DNA from: Streptomyces sp. D2-8
GTDB taxonomy: Bacteria > Actinomycetota > Actinomycetes > Streptomycetales > Streptomycetaceae
Assembly: GCF_023184515.1 (NCBI RefSeq)
Contig: NZ_JAAHBP010000001.1
Coordinates: forward strand, 744,001-808,000
Length of the DNA: 64,000 nucleotides
Reading direction: 5' to 3'
In this document: positions 50,103 through 59,887 of the stretch, in pieces
Layout of the letters: every line of letters begins with the position of its first letter
Position numbering within the stretch: position 1 is the stretch's first letter
The notes under the pieces: model-generated
What the model saw: only the letters and a program-made list of their open reading frames with translations
Databases searched by the model: none
What the model was told of the DNA's origin: nothing
Translations under genes and position numbers: made by a program

Positions 50103-51337
50103 AGCTCCTCCCCGGTGAGGTCGCCTCCGAGGACGCCGGAGAACCAGAGTTCGCCGAGCGGTAGGTCTCCGCTCTCCTCGACGATCGCGCGTACGTCGCC
50201 CGTGGTGATGGCGGGGATGAGGGAGGCGCCGTCGTCGTCGCGCTCACAGATCACGATTTCCTCGGGCAGAAGGCGATCCGTGAGGGCGGGGGAGTGGGTG
50301 GCGACAATGAACTGAGTGAGCGCGCTGGCCTCACGCAACCGCTCCACGATCAGCCGCAGTGCCTGCGGATGAAGACCGTGGTCGATCTCCTCGATGCATG
50401 TGAGGGCGGGGGGCGAGGGGTCGTAGAGCAGAGCCAGGAGGCCGAGGAGGCGGACGGTTCCATAGCTGGCGTCGGCAAGGGGAGTGGGACGCCGCAGACC
50501 ACGTTCGCGAAGGAAGACCGTGATTCGGTCGGCCCCGCCTCCGACCTGGACGAACTCGATGTCCAGCAACTGGGGGAGCACGGAACGCGCGTCGTCCACC
50601 AGCCGGTCCCAAAGATCTTCGTCCCCGGTGTGGTCGCCCATGTGGAGTACGTACAAGAAGGCGGCCAGGTTGTCTGCGTTGGACGACAGGGCGTCGTAGT
50701 TGACCCGGGACGGCTGGCGCGCCGCGTCCACGTTCACATCGAACACCCGGAACGAGGAAAGCTGGTGCGCAACCCGCGCGACCTCAGTGCCGCCTTCCGT
50801 GCTGGTCAGGCGGGGAAGGGTGGAGAGGCCGCTGCTGAGTCGCTGGATGCCGAACTCGCTGCTGTCCTCAAGACCGCTGCTCGGCCGGGTGTCGACCACG
50901 GTGGCGCGCTCGCCCGACACGGTGATACGGCGTCCTCGCCCCCGCGTCCGCTTGAACTGGAAGCTCTCGCTGCGGGTGAGGCGGTAGCGGCCGTAGTCCC
51001 GGTTGCTCGGTGCTGAGTAGCGCCGGACCTTGAGGTCGTACTCGTCGGGGGCATTGGGGCTGGAGTGGGTGGTCCAGGTCGCCTTGAGTCGAATGCGAAG
51101 GGTGGTCGGCCGTTTGGGGCCGCCCCAGAAGGCGACCTCGTCGAACCCGCCTCGGGTTTCGAGGGCGGGTTCGAGGTCGGTTCGGATGATGTCGGCGAGT
51201 AGCTCGAAGACCTTGAGGACGTTCGACTTGCCGACACCGTTCGCACCGACGAGGACCGTGAGGGGCCCTAAGGGGATGGTCACGTCCCGCAGACTGCGGA
51301 AGTTCTCCACGTGCAGTTCGAGCAACTGTCCTGGCAT
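50099..51337 (-). CDS. AAA_21/OLD-like ATPase
   Basis: The 412-residue ATPase has LELHVENFRSLRDVTIPLGP and Walker A VLVGANGVGKSNV (near residue 35). A signature-like region follows (DASYGTVRLLGLLALL), then Walker B ALTCIEEIDHGLHPQAL and the H-loop FIVATHSPALTDRL. It is the ABC/RecF-like ATPase module seen in OLD, RloA and AbiL-type proteins, here without its own TOPRIM domain. The overlapping downstream gene supplies a TOPRIM-like protein, so the two very probably work as one ATP-gated nuclease system. It starts 73 bases before the methyltransferase 3' end on the same strand. Confidence 0.85.
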   Translation of the reverse strand: MPGQLLELHVENFRSLRDVTIPLGPLTVLVGANGVGKSNVLKVFELLADIIRTDLEPALETRGGFDEVAFWGGPKRPTTLRIRLKATWTTHSSPNAPDEYDLKVRRYSAPSNRDYGRYRLTRSESFQFKRTRGRGRRITVSGERATVVDTRPSSGLEDSSEFGIQRLSSGLSTLPRLTSTEGGTEVARVAHQLSSFRVFDVNVDAARQPSRVNYDALSSNADNLAAFLYVLHMGDHTGDEDLWDRLVDDARSVLPQLLDIEFVQVGGGADRITVFLRERGLRRPTPLADASYGTVRLLGLLALLYDPSPPALTCIEEIDHGLHPQALRLIVERLREASALTQFIVATHSPALTDRLLPEEIVICERDDDGASLIPAITTGDVRAIVEESGDLPLGELWFSGVLGGDLTGEEL

Positions 51338-51410
51338 GGACGGAACCTATCGGGAGGCGTGGGGCGGGGTGGGGTACGGCGGGTGTGGCGTCGGCACGCG
51401 CCACTGACGG

Positions 51411-54400
51411 TCAGTCATCTACCGGCGCCTCGTCCCACCGTCCGCAGGTTTCGGGTGGAGTCCATCGCCCTGCGGCAATCTCGGCGTCCAAGCGCGCTTG
51501 GAAGTGTGCATGAGCACCCCGCATCTCGGCCTCACGGTCTGCTTTGTAGAAGGGGGCTTGGTATCCCTCGGGGGGTGGGGTGGTGTCGGGTGATACGAGG
51601 TGCGCTAGAAGGGCGGGGTAGGTCTCCTTGGTTTGGCTGTGGCCATAGGCGTATGAATCGCGGGCGACCTTACGCCCATTTGCGTCGAAGTACATTTCAG
51701 CTTCGCGTTCCGCAAGGACGGGAAAGCGAGTTTTATAGATTGCAGTGATCTGATCGGCAGTGATGCCAAGCCATACAGACACGAGGGCATCGATTTCGAC
51801 GAGGGCTGCGCGGCGCTCGTATTCGGTACGGAGAGGCGTCTCGCTTGTCCAGTTGGATACGAGATGCTCCGAAATAGGCGAAAGGTTGGGCCATTTCGCA
51901 GCCCAGTTTTCGTATCCAAGCCAGGTGGCATGGAAGAGTTCTCGCCAAATAGGTGCATAGGCGCCGGTCAAGCAGTTCAGGCGCAAAGTTCGGAGAAGAA
52001 GAGGGTGCGCTAGAGGATGATTCGGGGTGGGGGCGGGCATGTCAGGTGCTCCTCCAACCTGAAGATCCGCCCGCCCGGTAATGCGCAGTAGGTAGTCCAG
52101 CGGCAGAGAAGCCCAGAATCCTGCACTAAGGGCAGTGAGTCGATTATTGTCCAATGCCATGGAATGGACGGCATTGACGTGTGCGGGTCCAGGTGGAATG
52201 AGGGCTGAGAATAGGCTGCGTTCGCTATTGAATGGGATCATGCGTCGCCAGGCGAGGCGAAAATGCTCTGTGTAGCGTCGACCGTCCCAGATATCTTGAG
52301 CTTCCTGATATCTGCTCAATGCGCACGCGCGCGTGTAGTTTGTTTTGGGGATGAAGTTGGGTTCGAGGTCCGACAGTTTTACGGGGAGCCAGTCATTATT
52401 GCTTCGGCAGGGGATCTTGGGTTCCTTAGCGAAGGGAAGTGCGCCGCCGAAATGTGGACCCTGAAGTACAACGTCGTCCAGGGTGGCGACTTCCCTGTTC
52501 ACCCAGCGGATGTAGCCGTCCTTCTTGCCGTTGGCTTCGTGATATCCGCTGCTGATTCGTGGCCTTTGGTCAACGGCCCGATCTCTAACCACGCTCAGTG
52601 CGTAGATTGCTCCCTCTTCCAAGGTGGTCACCGGGTGCAGAAGGGGCGTTTGGGTGAGTGGTGCGGCGGTATCGGTTGAGAGCCGTCGCCAGCTATCCAA
52701 TCGCTCATCATCTACCGAAATAATTCGCGTACGGTGAGGGCGGAGATCCCATGCGCCCATGTGTCGTATGCCGGGAGTCCGGCCCTCTCCGCTATGCTTA
52801 AGGGAGTCGACTAGGGTCTCTGCTGCGAAAAGCCAGCTCACGTGAGCGAAAGACGTCGGCTGGCGTCGCCCGTAGATGTGTAGGCCAAAGAGGGCATTGT
52901 CGCTAATCTCAGAAAAAAGCTTCATCTTGTTCATGAACTGACTGTGGAGGCGCAGGTGGGCGTAGGCTGTTTCTCTGAGCTTCCCCTCTTTGGTGCCGCC
53001 AAAGTGTGTGTCGGGGTGAATTAGTCCGGCGATCCCGTTAGGGCCTAGATTTCCCCATGCTCGACACATGAAAGCCCGATATAGGTCCGGCTGCGTACTT
53101 GTGAGCAGTGGGTACGTTGCAGGGTCTCCCAGCATTGCAACCACGCCAGTGTTGGCAGCTAGCTCCATCAGGAAATATTGAGAGTTGACGGCGTTTGCCT
53201 CTCCCAATACGTCTTCTTTCTGGAGTTGCCACTCAGTCACGCCTGGCTTCTCTGCCAGTACAAACCATGGTTCTAGCTCCGCAAGGACCAGATCCTCCTG
53301 CCACCGAGGCCGAACCCAAGGCGGATTCCCAACTTGCAAGTCATACCCACCCTTAGCAAACACCTGCGCAAAGTCCAACTCCCAGTGGAAGAACCCCTGC
53401 GCCCGCGCCACATCCCCCGCCACCGAAGCCCATGGAAACCGCAACTCCAACTGCTGGAAATGCTCCATGCCCATCAGATCCGGCAGCGCATCCTCATAAG
53501 GCTCCAGCTCCGCCAGCGTCCCGAACTCCGCCACCAGCGAGTCCGCCGGCACATCCTCCGTGCCGATCAGTGCCTCCGCGAACTCCAGCCAGTCGTCCAG
53601 CCCCGCCAGCGGAACCACCGCCCGCTTGCGCGCACCCCCGATGGCCTCCTTGCGGCGCCCCGTCCGCCGGCGCTCCACCGAGGCCGCCGTCAGCTCGCCC
53701 TCACCAGTCACCTCGCCGAACAGGTCGGTCGTCTCCCAGGACATCAGGACCCCGGACTCGTCCGCCGCCCGCAACCCCTCCGCCACCGCACCCGAAGGAA
53801 GTTCCTCAGCCCCCCGCTCATACACCGCCGCCGTACCGTCCAGCAGCCCAGCCTCCTGCACCGGCCAGAACCACAACGCGCACCACGCGTCCATCAGCGT
53901 CTTGAGGCGCCAGTACGGGGTGTCGGGAGCGGTCAGGTCAGCGACGACCTTCTCCCGCTGCACCGCGACCTCCGGTGACCGCAGCCAGCCGTCCTCCGCG
54001 CCCCACACGTCGATCCGGCGCGAGATGTCCCGCTCCGAGATCTCCAGGCGCCGTACGACCAGCTCCCACAGGAACTCGACCCGCCGGGCCAGGGCCTGAA
54101 GCCGTTCCGACTGTTTGGCGGTGGGCGTCCGGGTGATCATCTTGCGCCAGTTGCCGAGCGTGCGCGCCGCCTCCGGGGCGAGCGCCTTCGCCTCCTTCTC
54201 GGCCGCGACCGCGCCCCACTCCTTCGCGGGGAGGAGGAAGTGGTGGACGGCGTTCTCGGTGACGCGCTGCACCGAACCGCTCCGGGTCGTGCGCTCGGTC
54301 ACCGTCACCGGGAGGCCGTTCGCCGCGTCCGTCAGGGGGAAGCGTTCCGGCGTCGTCCCGAGCCAGGCCGCCTTCTTCAGCTTCTCCGCCGGGTAGACCT

Positions 54401-56675
54401 CACGCCGGCCGCCGATCAGCGAGTTGCCGCGCCGCAGGTGCAGGCCGAACCACGGGGCCTCCATGCCGGGGTGCATGGTGTTGAGCCACAGGGACACCTC
54501 AGCCAGCTCCACGGCGGTCTCGTTGAGGTCGACGCCGTAGGAGTTGTGCAGGGCGATGTACGCCTTGGCCTTCTGGAGCTCGATCGCGTACTTCTCCGTG
54601 TCGATCGGCGTGCCCAGCTCCTCCTGGCGGCGGCGCAGGTACTCCGACGCGACCTGGTTGATGGCCTCGTTGAGGAACGCGCCCGAGCCGAGCGCCGGCT
54701 CGCAGATCTTCCAGTCGAGCAGCTCGCGCGCCTCGGTCGTCGTACCGTCCTGGTCCAGGCGGTGTTGGAGGGCCAGTTGGACCGTGACCTTGGTGAGGGA
54801 CTCGGGGGTGTAGTACGAGGCGGAGGTCTGGCGGTCGCGGCCGGAGAGGCGGTAGACGAACGAGCCGGGTTCGTAGGTGACGCGGACGTCCTCGCCGGTC
54901 TCCTCGTCGCGGCGGTACACGAACACGTTGCTCGGATAGTCGTCGATCTTCGACTTCGGGATCAGCCAGGAGCCGTCCTTCGGATCGCCGCCCTTGGCGA
55001 CCTCGTACAGATCCTCGTTGTCGGCCGCGATGAATCCGCTGTACGACATCAGACCCTCGTACACGGCCCCGAGCTGGTTGATGCCGAGCTGGGCGTACGA
55101 GATGAAGCCGCCGCGTTCGCCCTTCTTGCCGCGGGTGATCATCAGCAGGCGCAGCACCTTGTAGAGGGTGGCGTTCCGCAGCCGGGTGTCCAGGAGTCGG
55201 CCTGAGCCCTCAAGGCCGGCCTCGGCGTCCTCCTCGTCGTACCCGTCGGCGTCGTCGGAGTCGTCGTGGGGGTGCGGGATCGCGCCCAGGCCGATCAGCC
55301 GGATCGACTCCGGCTCGAACAGCTTGGAGCGCAGCGGCTCGAAGCGCAGGCCCACGTCCTCGCTGGTCTTGGCGTCCGCCTCGACGCCGTCCGTCTCCAA
55401 GGCTGCGGGCCCGTGCGTGCGGCGGGAACGGTAGCCCTCCTGCACCTTGCGGAACAGCAGGTCCAGGGACTCGTACAGGTATGTGCCCTGACGGGACTTC
55501 TCGTCGACCAGGTCGCGTTCGGCGATCAGTTCGCCGAGGCGGCCGAGGCCGTAGCCCTGCTGGTACTCGGGATAGTCGGCGGGCAGGATGCCCAGCTCGG
55601 GGCGGGCCTCCGCGTAGAGGAGGAACAGGACGCGGTAGAGGTAGCGGAGTGACTCGCGGGTCAACTGCTTGCCGAGATCGGGCAGTTCGCCGATGTCCTC
55701 GGGGCGTACGTCCTGGTCGCGCAGCCGGGCCAGGACCTCGCTCGCGATCAGCTCGACGCTCAGGCGCAGACCGTCGCGCAGTTCGCTGGAGACGCCGACC
55801 GCGTGCTTGGTGGACTTGTCGACGAGCTCGGAGAGGGGGTTCTCGCCGCCCTCCTCCGGGGTGCGCAGCGAGTCCGCGCCGAACAGGGCGGCGATCGTGT
55901 CGAGTTCGCCGCCCGCCTTGGTGTCGTTGCGTTGCAGGGCCGCGTCCAGGGAGACCGCGAGGTAGCGTCCCTCGCCCCACACCATCCGGTCCGCGAGGAC
56001 GACGACCCCGCCGACCAGCAGCAGCATGTAGCGGGGCGCGTCCTCGCAGGCGAAGAGGAACGAGGCGAGCTTCGAGCCCGTCGGTACGGTGTTCCGGCCG
56101 TCCAGCGGTACCGGCTCCAGGAGGCGGCCGGGGCCCTCCGGGTCGAGGGCGGCGTCCGGTTCGGCGGCCCAGCCGCAGTCGACCGCGACCAGGCCCTTCT
56201 CGGCGTGGGCCACCCGCACCTCGTACGGCTGGTCGGCGCGCGTGACCGTCATCGTGCGCGGCTTGGCGTCGTAGCCGAGCGCGCGCAGCACCTCCGCGTT
56301 CAGGGTGCGGACCCGCTCGCACCAGGCGGGGGAGTCGTACGTCGCCGAGTCGTCCTCGGTGTCCTGGGCGGCGGCCGTACCGTCCTCGTCCTCGGGGAGG
56401 GCGAAGGAGGAACGGGCCCGGAAGTAGCGGCGACGCAGCTCACGCAGGCCTGCGCGCGGGGTGACCGGCAGGGCGTCGGCGTCCGGTTCCCCCGGGGCCG
56501 CTTCGGACGTCGCGTCGGCTCCCGCCGTGGCCGCCCGCTCGGCCTCTGCCCTTGCCTCGTCCTCGCGCTGCTTCCAGGTGGCCAGCAGTCCCGACTTGAG
56601 GTCCTTGGGCAGCACTTCGGCGAGGTAGTGCGCCGAGAAGTAGTCTCCTCGGTTGACCAGGGAGTCGTACGTCAT
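51411..56675 (-). CDS. Eco57I/PglX-type adenine methyltransferase (DrmMI-like)
   Basis: This 1754-residue DNA N6-adenine methyltransferase begins MTYDSLVNRGDYFSAHYLAE. An N-terminal helical domain is followed by the SAM-binding motif I EPALGSGAFLNEAI (near residue 658) and the catalytic motif IV GNPPWVRPRW (near 1118). The remaining ~630 residues hold the target-recognition region. Size and layout fit PglX/DrmMI-type enzymes that methylate host DNA in BREX, Pgl and DISARM systems. After motif IV (below about 53.33 kb) the gene becomes distinctly poorer in GC than its N-terminal two thirds. It is 77 bases downstream of the SNF2 helicase gene, likely one operon. Confidence 0.87.
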   Translation of the reverse strand: MTYDSLVNRGDYFSAHYLAEVLPKDLKSGLLATWKQREDEARAEAERAATAGADATSEAAPGEPDADALPVTPRAGLRELRRRYFRARSSFALPEDEDGTAAAQDTEDDSATYDSPAWCERVRTLNAEVLRALGYDAKPRTMTVTRADQPYEVRVAHAEKGLVAVDCGWAAEPDAALDPEGPGRLLEPVPLDGRNTVPTGSKLASFLFACEDAPRYMLLLVGGVVVLADRMVWGEGRYLAVSLDAALQRNDTKAGGELDTIAALFGADSLRTPEEGGENPLSELVDKSTKHAVGVSSELRDGLRLSVELIASEVLARLRDQDVRPEDIGELPDLGKQLTRESLRYLYRVLFLLYAEARPELGILPADYPEYQQGYGLGRLGELIAERDLVDEKSRQGTYLYESLDLLFRKVQEGYRSRRTHGPAALETDGVEADAKTSEDVGLRFEPLRSKLFEPESIRLIGLGAIPHPHDDSDDADGYDEEDAEAGLEGSGRLLDTRLRNATLYKVLRLLMITRGKKGERGGFISYAQLGINQLGAVYEGLMSYSGFIAADNEDLYEVAKGGDPKDGSWLIPKSKIDDYPSNVFVYRRDEETGEDVRVTYEPGSFVYRLSGRDRQTSASYYTPESLTKVTVQLALQHRLDQDGTTTEARELLDWKICEPALGSGAFLNEAINQVASEYLRRRQEELGTPIDTEKYAIELQKAKAYIALHNSYGVDLNETAVELAEVSLWLNTMHPGMEAPWFGLHLRRGNSLIGGRREVYPAEKLKKAAWLGTTPERFPLTDAANGLPVTVTERTTRSGSVQRVTENAVHHFLLPAKEWGAVAAEKEAKALAPEAARTLGNWRKMITRTPTAKQSERLQALARRVEFLWELVVRRLEISERDISRRIDVWGAEDGWLRSPEVAVQREKVVADLTAPDTPYWRLKTLMDAWCALWFWPVQEAGLLDGTAAVYERGAEELPSGAVAEGLRAADESGVLMSWETTDLFGEVTGEGELTAASVERRRTGRRKEAIGGARKRAVVPLAGLDDWLEFAEALIGTEDVPADSLVAEFGTLAELEPYEDALPDLMGMEHFQQLELRFPWASVAGDVARAQGFFHWELDFAQVFAKGGYDLQVGNPPWVRPRWQEDLVLAELEPWFVLAEKPGVTEWQLQKEDVLGEANAVNSQYFLMELAANTGVVAMLGDPATYPLLTSTQPDLYRAFMCRAWGNLGPNGIAGLIHPDTHFGGTKEGKLRETAYAHLRLHSQFMNKMKLFSEISDNALFGLHIYGRRQPTSFAHVSWLFAAETLVDSLKHSGEGRTPGIRHMGAWDLRPHRTRIISVDDERLDSWRRLSTDTAAPLTQTPLLHPVTTLEEGAIYALSVVRDRAVDQRPRISSGYHEANGKKDGYIRWVNREVATLDDVVLQGPHFGGALPFAKEPKIPCRSNNDWLPVKLSDLEPNFIPKTNYTRACALSRYQEAQDIWDGRRYTEHFRLAWRRMIPFNSERSLFSALIPPGPAHVNAVHSMALDNNRLTALSAGFWASLPLDYLLRITGRADLQVGGAPDMPAPTPNHPLAHPLLLRTLRLNCLTGAYAPIWRELFHATWLGYENWAAKWPNLSPISEHLVSNWTSETPLRTEYERRAALVEIDALVSVWLGITADQITAIYKTRFPVLAEREAEMYFDANGRKVARDSYAYGHSQTKETYPALLAHLVSPDTTPPPEGYQAPFYKADREAEMRGAHAHFQARLDAEIAAGRWTPPETCGRWDEAPVDD

Positions 56676-56752
56676 GTCCGGTCTCTTCTCAGGGAATCAC
56701 AGGTCGGGAAGCCTGGCGGGCGGGGCCGGGCCGTGGGTGGGCGGCGCGGGGC

Positions 56753-59680
56753 TCAAGCCGTGGACGGCGGATACGAGGGCGCTTCCGGATCGGGGACCAG
56801 GACGGCGAGGACCCGCATCAGCGGGCGGCCGGTGGTCAGCAGCGAGTCCGCGAGCGAGGCGAGCGACTTCTTAGTCCGCTCCCCGGCCAGGGTGGGCTGC
56901 TCCCAGTCGCCCAGGCGTGCCTTGTAGTCGTCGATCGGCTTGCGCAGCGGCTCGTCCCAGGCGTCACGGTGTTGGTCGAGGAACCGTTCGGCAGCGGCCA
57001 GCGCGTCGGGGATGCCGGCCTCCAGCGCGGTCACCGGTTCGCCGTGGCGCATCGGGTTGGCCATGGTCGGTCCGACCCCGGAGCGGTGCAGCAGCCCGAC
57101 CATGTCGTCCTCGACCGTGCCGCCCCGCGTCACGCCCATCCACTTGACGACGGTCGGACGGCCCAACGCGTTGGAGTAGACACCCTGGACGAGATAGGTG
57201 GGCTCGGGCACGTCCGCCGTGATGATCAGGGCCTCCTGGCGGCCCAGGCGTACCAGGACCTTGTCCGTCAGCCACTCCACCACCGGATGCAGATCCGTGA
57301 GCAGGGAGATCTCCGGCCAGCTGGACGTGGACGACTCGCGGGCCCGCTTCAGGGAGTGCTCGGCGAGCCGGCGGTTGAAGGTCACCAACAGCCGCTCGCG
57401 CAGACGCTGTTCGCGTACGTAGTCCAGCGGGAGTGCCTTGAGACGGTGCACCAGGTCGGTGGGCGGGCGGAAGGACAGCAGGCCCGACTCGGTGTCCCGG
57501 TGCAGGTCCAGGCTGGTGGTCGCGTCGGGGAACACCTCGCGCAGTGCCTCGTCGAGGAACTCGGCTGTCGACGTGAACAGCCGCGGCACCGCCGCGTTGC
57601 CCGCAGCCGCGCCGCCCGGTGCCAACGCGTCGGAGCCGCTTCCCTGCGCGTCCTGCGGATCGCCGTCCCCCATGCTTGGTTCGGCGTCGCCCACCGAACC
57701 GAAGAAGTCCGCCAGGAAGTCGTCCATGGCCGCGTCCGCCTCGGCCTCCGCCCGGTGCGCGTCCAGCGACTCGTCCACCGTACGGCCGCGCAGCAGATCC
57801 TGGATGAGGGACTTCTCCTCGGCCTCCGCCCGGTACAGGCCCGTCACCGCCTCGGCCGTGCCCAGCGCCCGGTGCGCCTGGTCCTCCCGGTCCAGCAGTC
57901 GCTCCGCCACCACCGTGTCGTCCTTCGCTCCCTCCACCTCACTGGTGAGGATCAGCGCGCGGAACTGCGGCTGGTGCGCCTGCCCGTACCGGTCGATACG
58001 GCCGTTGCGCTGCTCGATGCGGATCAGCGACCATGGCACGTCGTAGTGGATCAGCTGGTGGCACTGGCGGTGCAGGTTGACGCCCTCGGACGCCACATCG
58101 CCGGTCAGCAGGATGCGCACGGGCGCGTCCGCGAGGCCGAAGTCCTCCACGCACTGCATCTGTTGCTCGTCCGACAGGCCGCCGTGCATCACCCGCGTCG
58201 ACTCCTCGGCCGCCCGGCCCCGGAAACCGAGCGCCACCGGGAGCACCGTACGCAGCCACTCCAGGGTCTGTACCCGCTCGGAGAAGATCACCACCCGCGT
58301 GTCCGACTTCGGGCCGATACCGATCGCCTTCAACTGCTCGACCAGCGCCGTGAACTTCGCCGAGTCCGTCTCCGTCATCGGCGCCACCAGCTCTTGGAGC
58401 GTGCGCAGCGCGGCGAGTTCGGCGCGGGTCGCCGTCGGTTCGTCCTTCTTCTCCAGCGTTTTGATGCGTGCGGCCACCGTCGCCTTCAAAGCGGCGGGCG
58501 AGGACAGGAACGACTTCAGCAGGGTGTACGGGAAGAGGGGTACGGCGCTCACCGAGGTGCCGTTCTCCCCGGGCAGCCAGACCGCCGCCAGCTCCTCGAA
58601 GATCTTCTCCTCGGCGGGTGTGGCCGCGCACCGTACCGACTGGGAGGGGCCGCGGTCCGCCCACTGGCCCTTCATCTGCTCGCGGACCTCGGGGCTGATC
58701 TTCGTACGGCGGATGAAGAGGTGCTCGATGTCCTCGGCACGATAGTGCTCCGGATCGCGGATCGCCGCCGGGTCGAGGAGGCCGATCAGCTCCGCGAACG
58801 ACTTCGCGTCACCGTTGTGCGGGGTCGCGGAGGCCAGGATCAGGGCGTCCGTGCGCGGAGCGAGGATCTGCGCGAGCTGGTTGCGCAGGGAGCCGCGGTT
58901 GATCAGGTTGTGGGACTCGTCGATGACGACCGCGTCCCAGTTGATCCGCTCCAGGTGATGCTTGTACTGGTCGGTGTTCTTCAGGGTGTCGATCGAGACG
59001 ATGACCCGCTTGAAGTACGTGAACGGGTTCCGGCCCGCGGGGATCTCCCGCTGGATCCGCTCGATGCCGATCGAGTCCAGCCGCACGAGAGGGATCGCGA
59101 ACCGGGTCCACAGCTCGTGCTGGAACTGTTCCAGGACATGCTGCGGGGTGACCACCAGGATCCGCTCGCCACGCCCCCGCCGGATCAGCTCGGCCAGCGT
59201 CAGACCGATCTCCAGGGTCTTGCCCAGACCGACCACGTCGGCGATCAGCAGCCGCGGACGTAGGTTGCGGCCCGACAGGGCCAGCTCGGCGGGGCGGCGC
59301 TGGTAGGGGAGGGAGTCGAGGAGGAACGAGTCGGCGAGGGCCAGCCGGCGCTCGGACTGCGGCAGCGCGGTCTTGCGCAGAACCGCCTCCAGGAAGAGAC
59401 GGGAGCGGCGGAAGTTCGACGACTCGTCCCGGACCAGCCTCGTCCGGCGGGGGTCGATCAGCTCGATTGTGTCCAGGCCGGTGAAGAACACGGCCTCCTG
59501 GTCCCGTACGAAGTCGGACACGCCCACGACGTCGACCTTGGCCCCGTCGTGCTCGGTGCGCACGGAGTTCCGCACGAGCCACACCTCGTCGCGCACGAAG
59601 ACCTGCGCGCCTGCCGGAAACTGGTCCTCCCCGTCAGGGCGAGGGCCGACCGGTGCGGTGCTGCTCTGCTGGGCGGTCAC
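56753..59680 (-). CDS. SNF2/DEAD-type helicase (DrmD-like)
   Basis: The 975-residue superfamily 2 helicase has Walker A LIADVVGLGKTLEIG (145-159), VVIDESHNLINRGSLRNQ (motif II, DESH), ILASATPHNGDAKSF (motif III) and QRNGRIDRYGQ (motif VI). A linker between the RecA lobes carries IRRTKISPEVREQMKGQW. The C-terminal 300 residues are specific to this type. Together with the adjacent PglX-like methyltransferase this matches the drmD-drmMI pair of class 1 DISARM. The GTG at 59680 follows GGGAGG by six bases and is preferred to a start at 59791. Confidence 0.86.
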   Translation of the reverse strand: MTAQQSSTAPVGPRPDGEDQFPAGAQVFVRDEVWLVRNSVRTEHDGAKVDVVGVSDFVRDQEAVFFTGLDTIELIDPRRTRLVRDESSNFRRSRLFLEAVLRKTALPQSERRLALADSFLLDSLPYQRRPAELALSGRNLRPRLLIADVVGLGKTLEIGLTLAELIRRGRGERILVVTPQHVLEQFQHELWTRFAIPLVRLDSIGIERIQREIPAGRNPFTYFKRVIVSIDTLKNTDQYKHHLERINWDAVVIDESHNLINRGSLRNQLAQILAPRTDALILASATPHNGDAKSFAELIGLLDPAAIRDPEHYRAEDIEHLFIRRTKISPEVREQMKGQWADRGPSQSVRCAATPAEEKIFEELAAVWLPGENGTSVSAVPLFPYTLLKSFLSSPAALKATVAARIKTLEKKDEPTATRAELAALRTLQELVAPMTETDSAKFTALVEQLKAIGIGPKSDTRVVIFSERVQTLEWLRTVLPVALGFRGRAAEESTRVMHGGLSDEQQMQCVEDFGLADAPVRILLTGDVASEGVNLHRQCHQLIHYDVPWSLIRIEQRNGRIDRYGQAHQPQFRALILTSEVEGAKDDTVVAERLLDREDQAHRALGTAEAVTGLYRAEAEEKSLIQDLLRGRTVDESLDAHRAEAEADAAMDDFLADFFGSVGDAEPSMGDGDPQDAQGSGSDALAPGGAAAGNAAVPRLFTSTAEFLDEALREVFPDATTSLDLHRDTESGLLSFRPPTDLVHRLKALPLDYVREQRLRERLLVTFNRRLAEHSLKRARESSTSSWPEISLLTDLHPVVEWLTDKVLVRLGRQEALIITADVPEPTYLVQGVYSNALGRPTVVKWMGVTRGGTVEDDMVGLLHRSGVGPTMANPMRHGEPVTALEAGIPDALAAAERFLDQHRDAWDEPLRKPIDDYKARLGDWEQPTLAGERTKKSLASLADSLLTTGRPLMRVLAVLVPDPEAPSYPPSTA

Positions 59681-59887
59681 CCGCTGCCTCCCGTGTCCGT
59701 CGTGCTGTGCTGTTGTCGCGGTCGCCGCCCGGCTCGGGCAGACCTGTCGCTCACGCTGTTGTACCGCTCCACTGTGCCGTATGGGCGGCAAAGCGCGTGA
59801 ACCACCCTCACTGGGGCAGACTCGCAGGTCAATGATGCGCGGGCGGGGATGCCGGGGAGGCCCCCGGGACGGTGGGCGGGATGTGGC

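Noticed and set aside
21403..59680. Complete class 1 DISARM system
   Set aside because: The DrmD- and DrmMI-like genes are 21 kb from the helicase-DUF1998 gene with unrelated modules between. No phospholipase D-type DrmC (HKD motif) was seen, and DrmA and DrmB are not present as separate genes.
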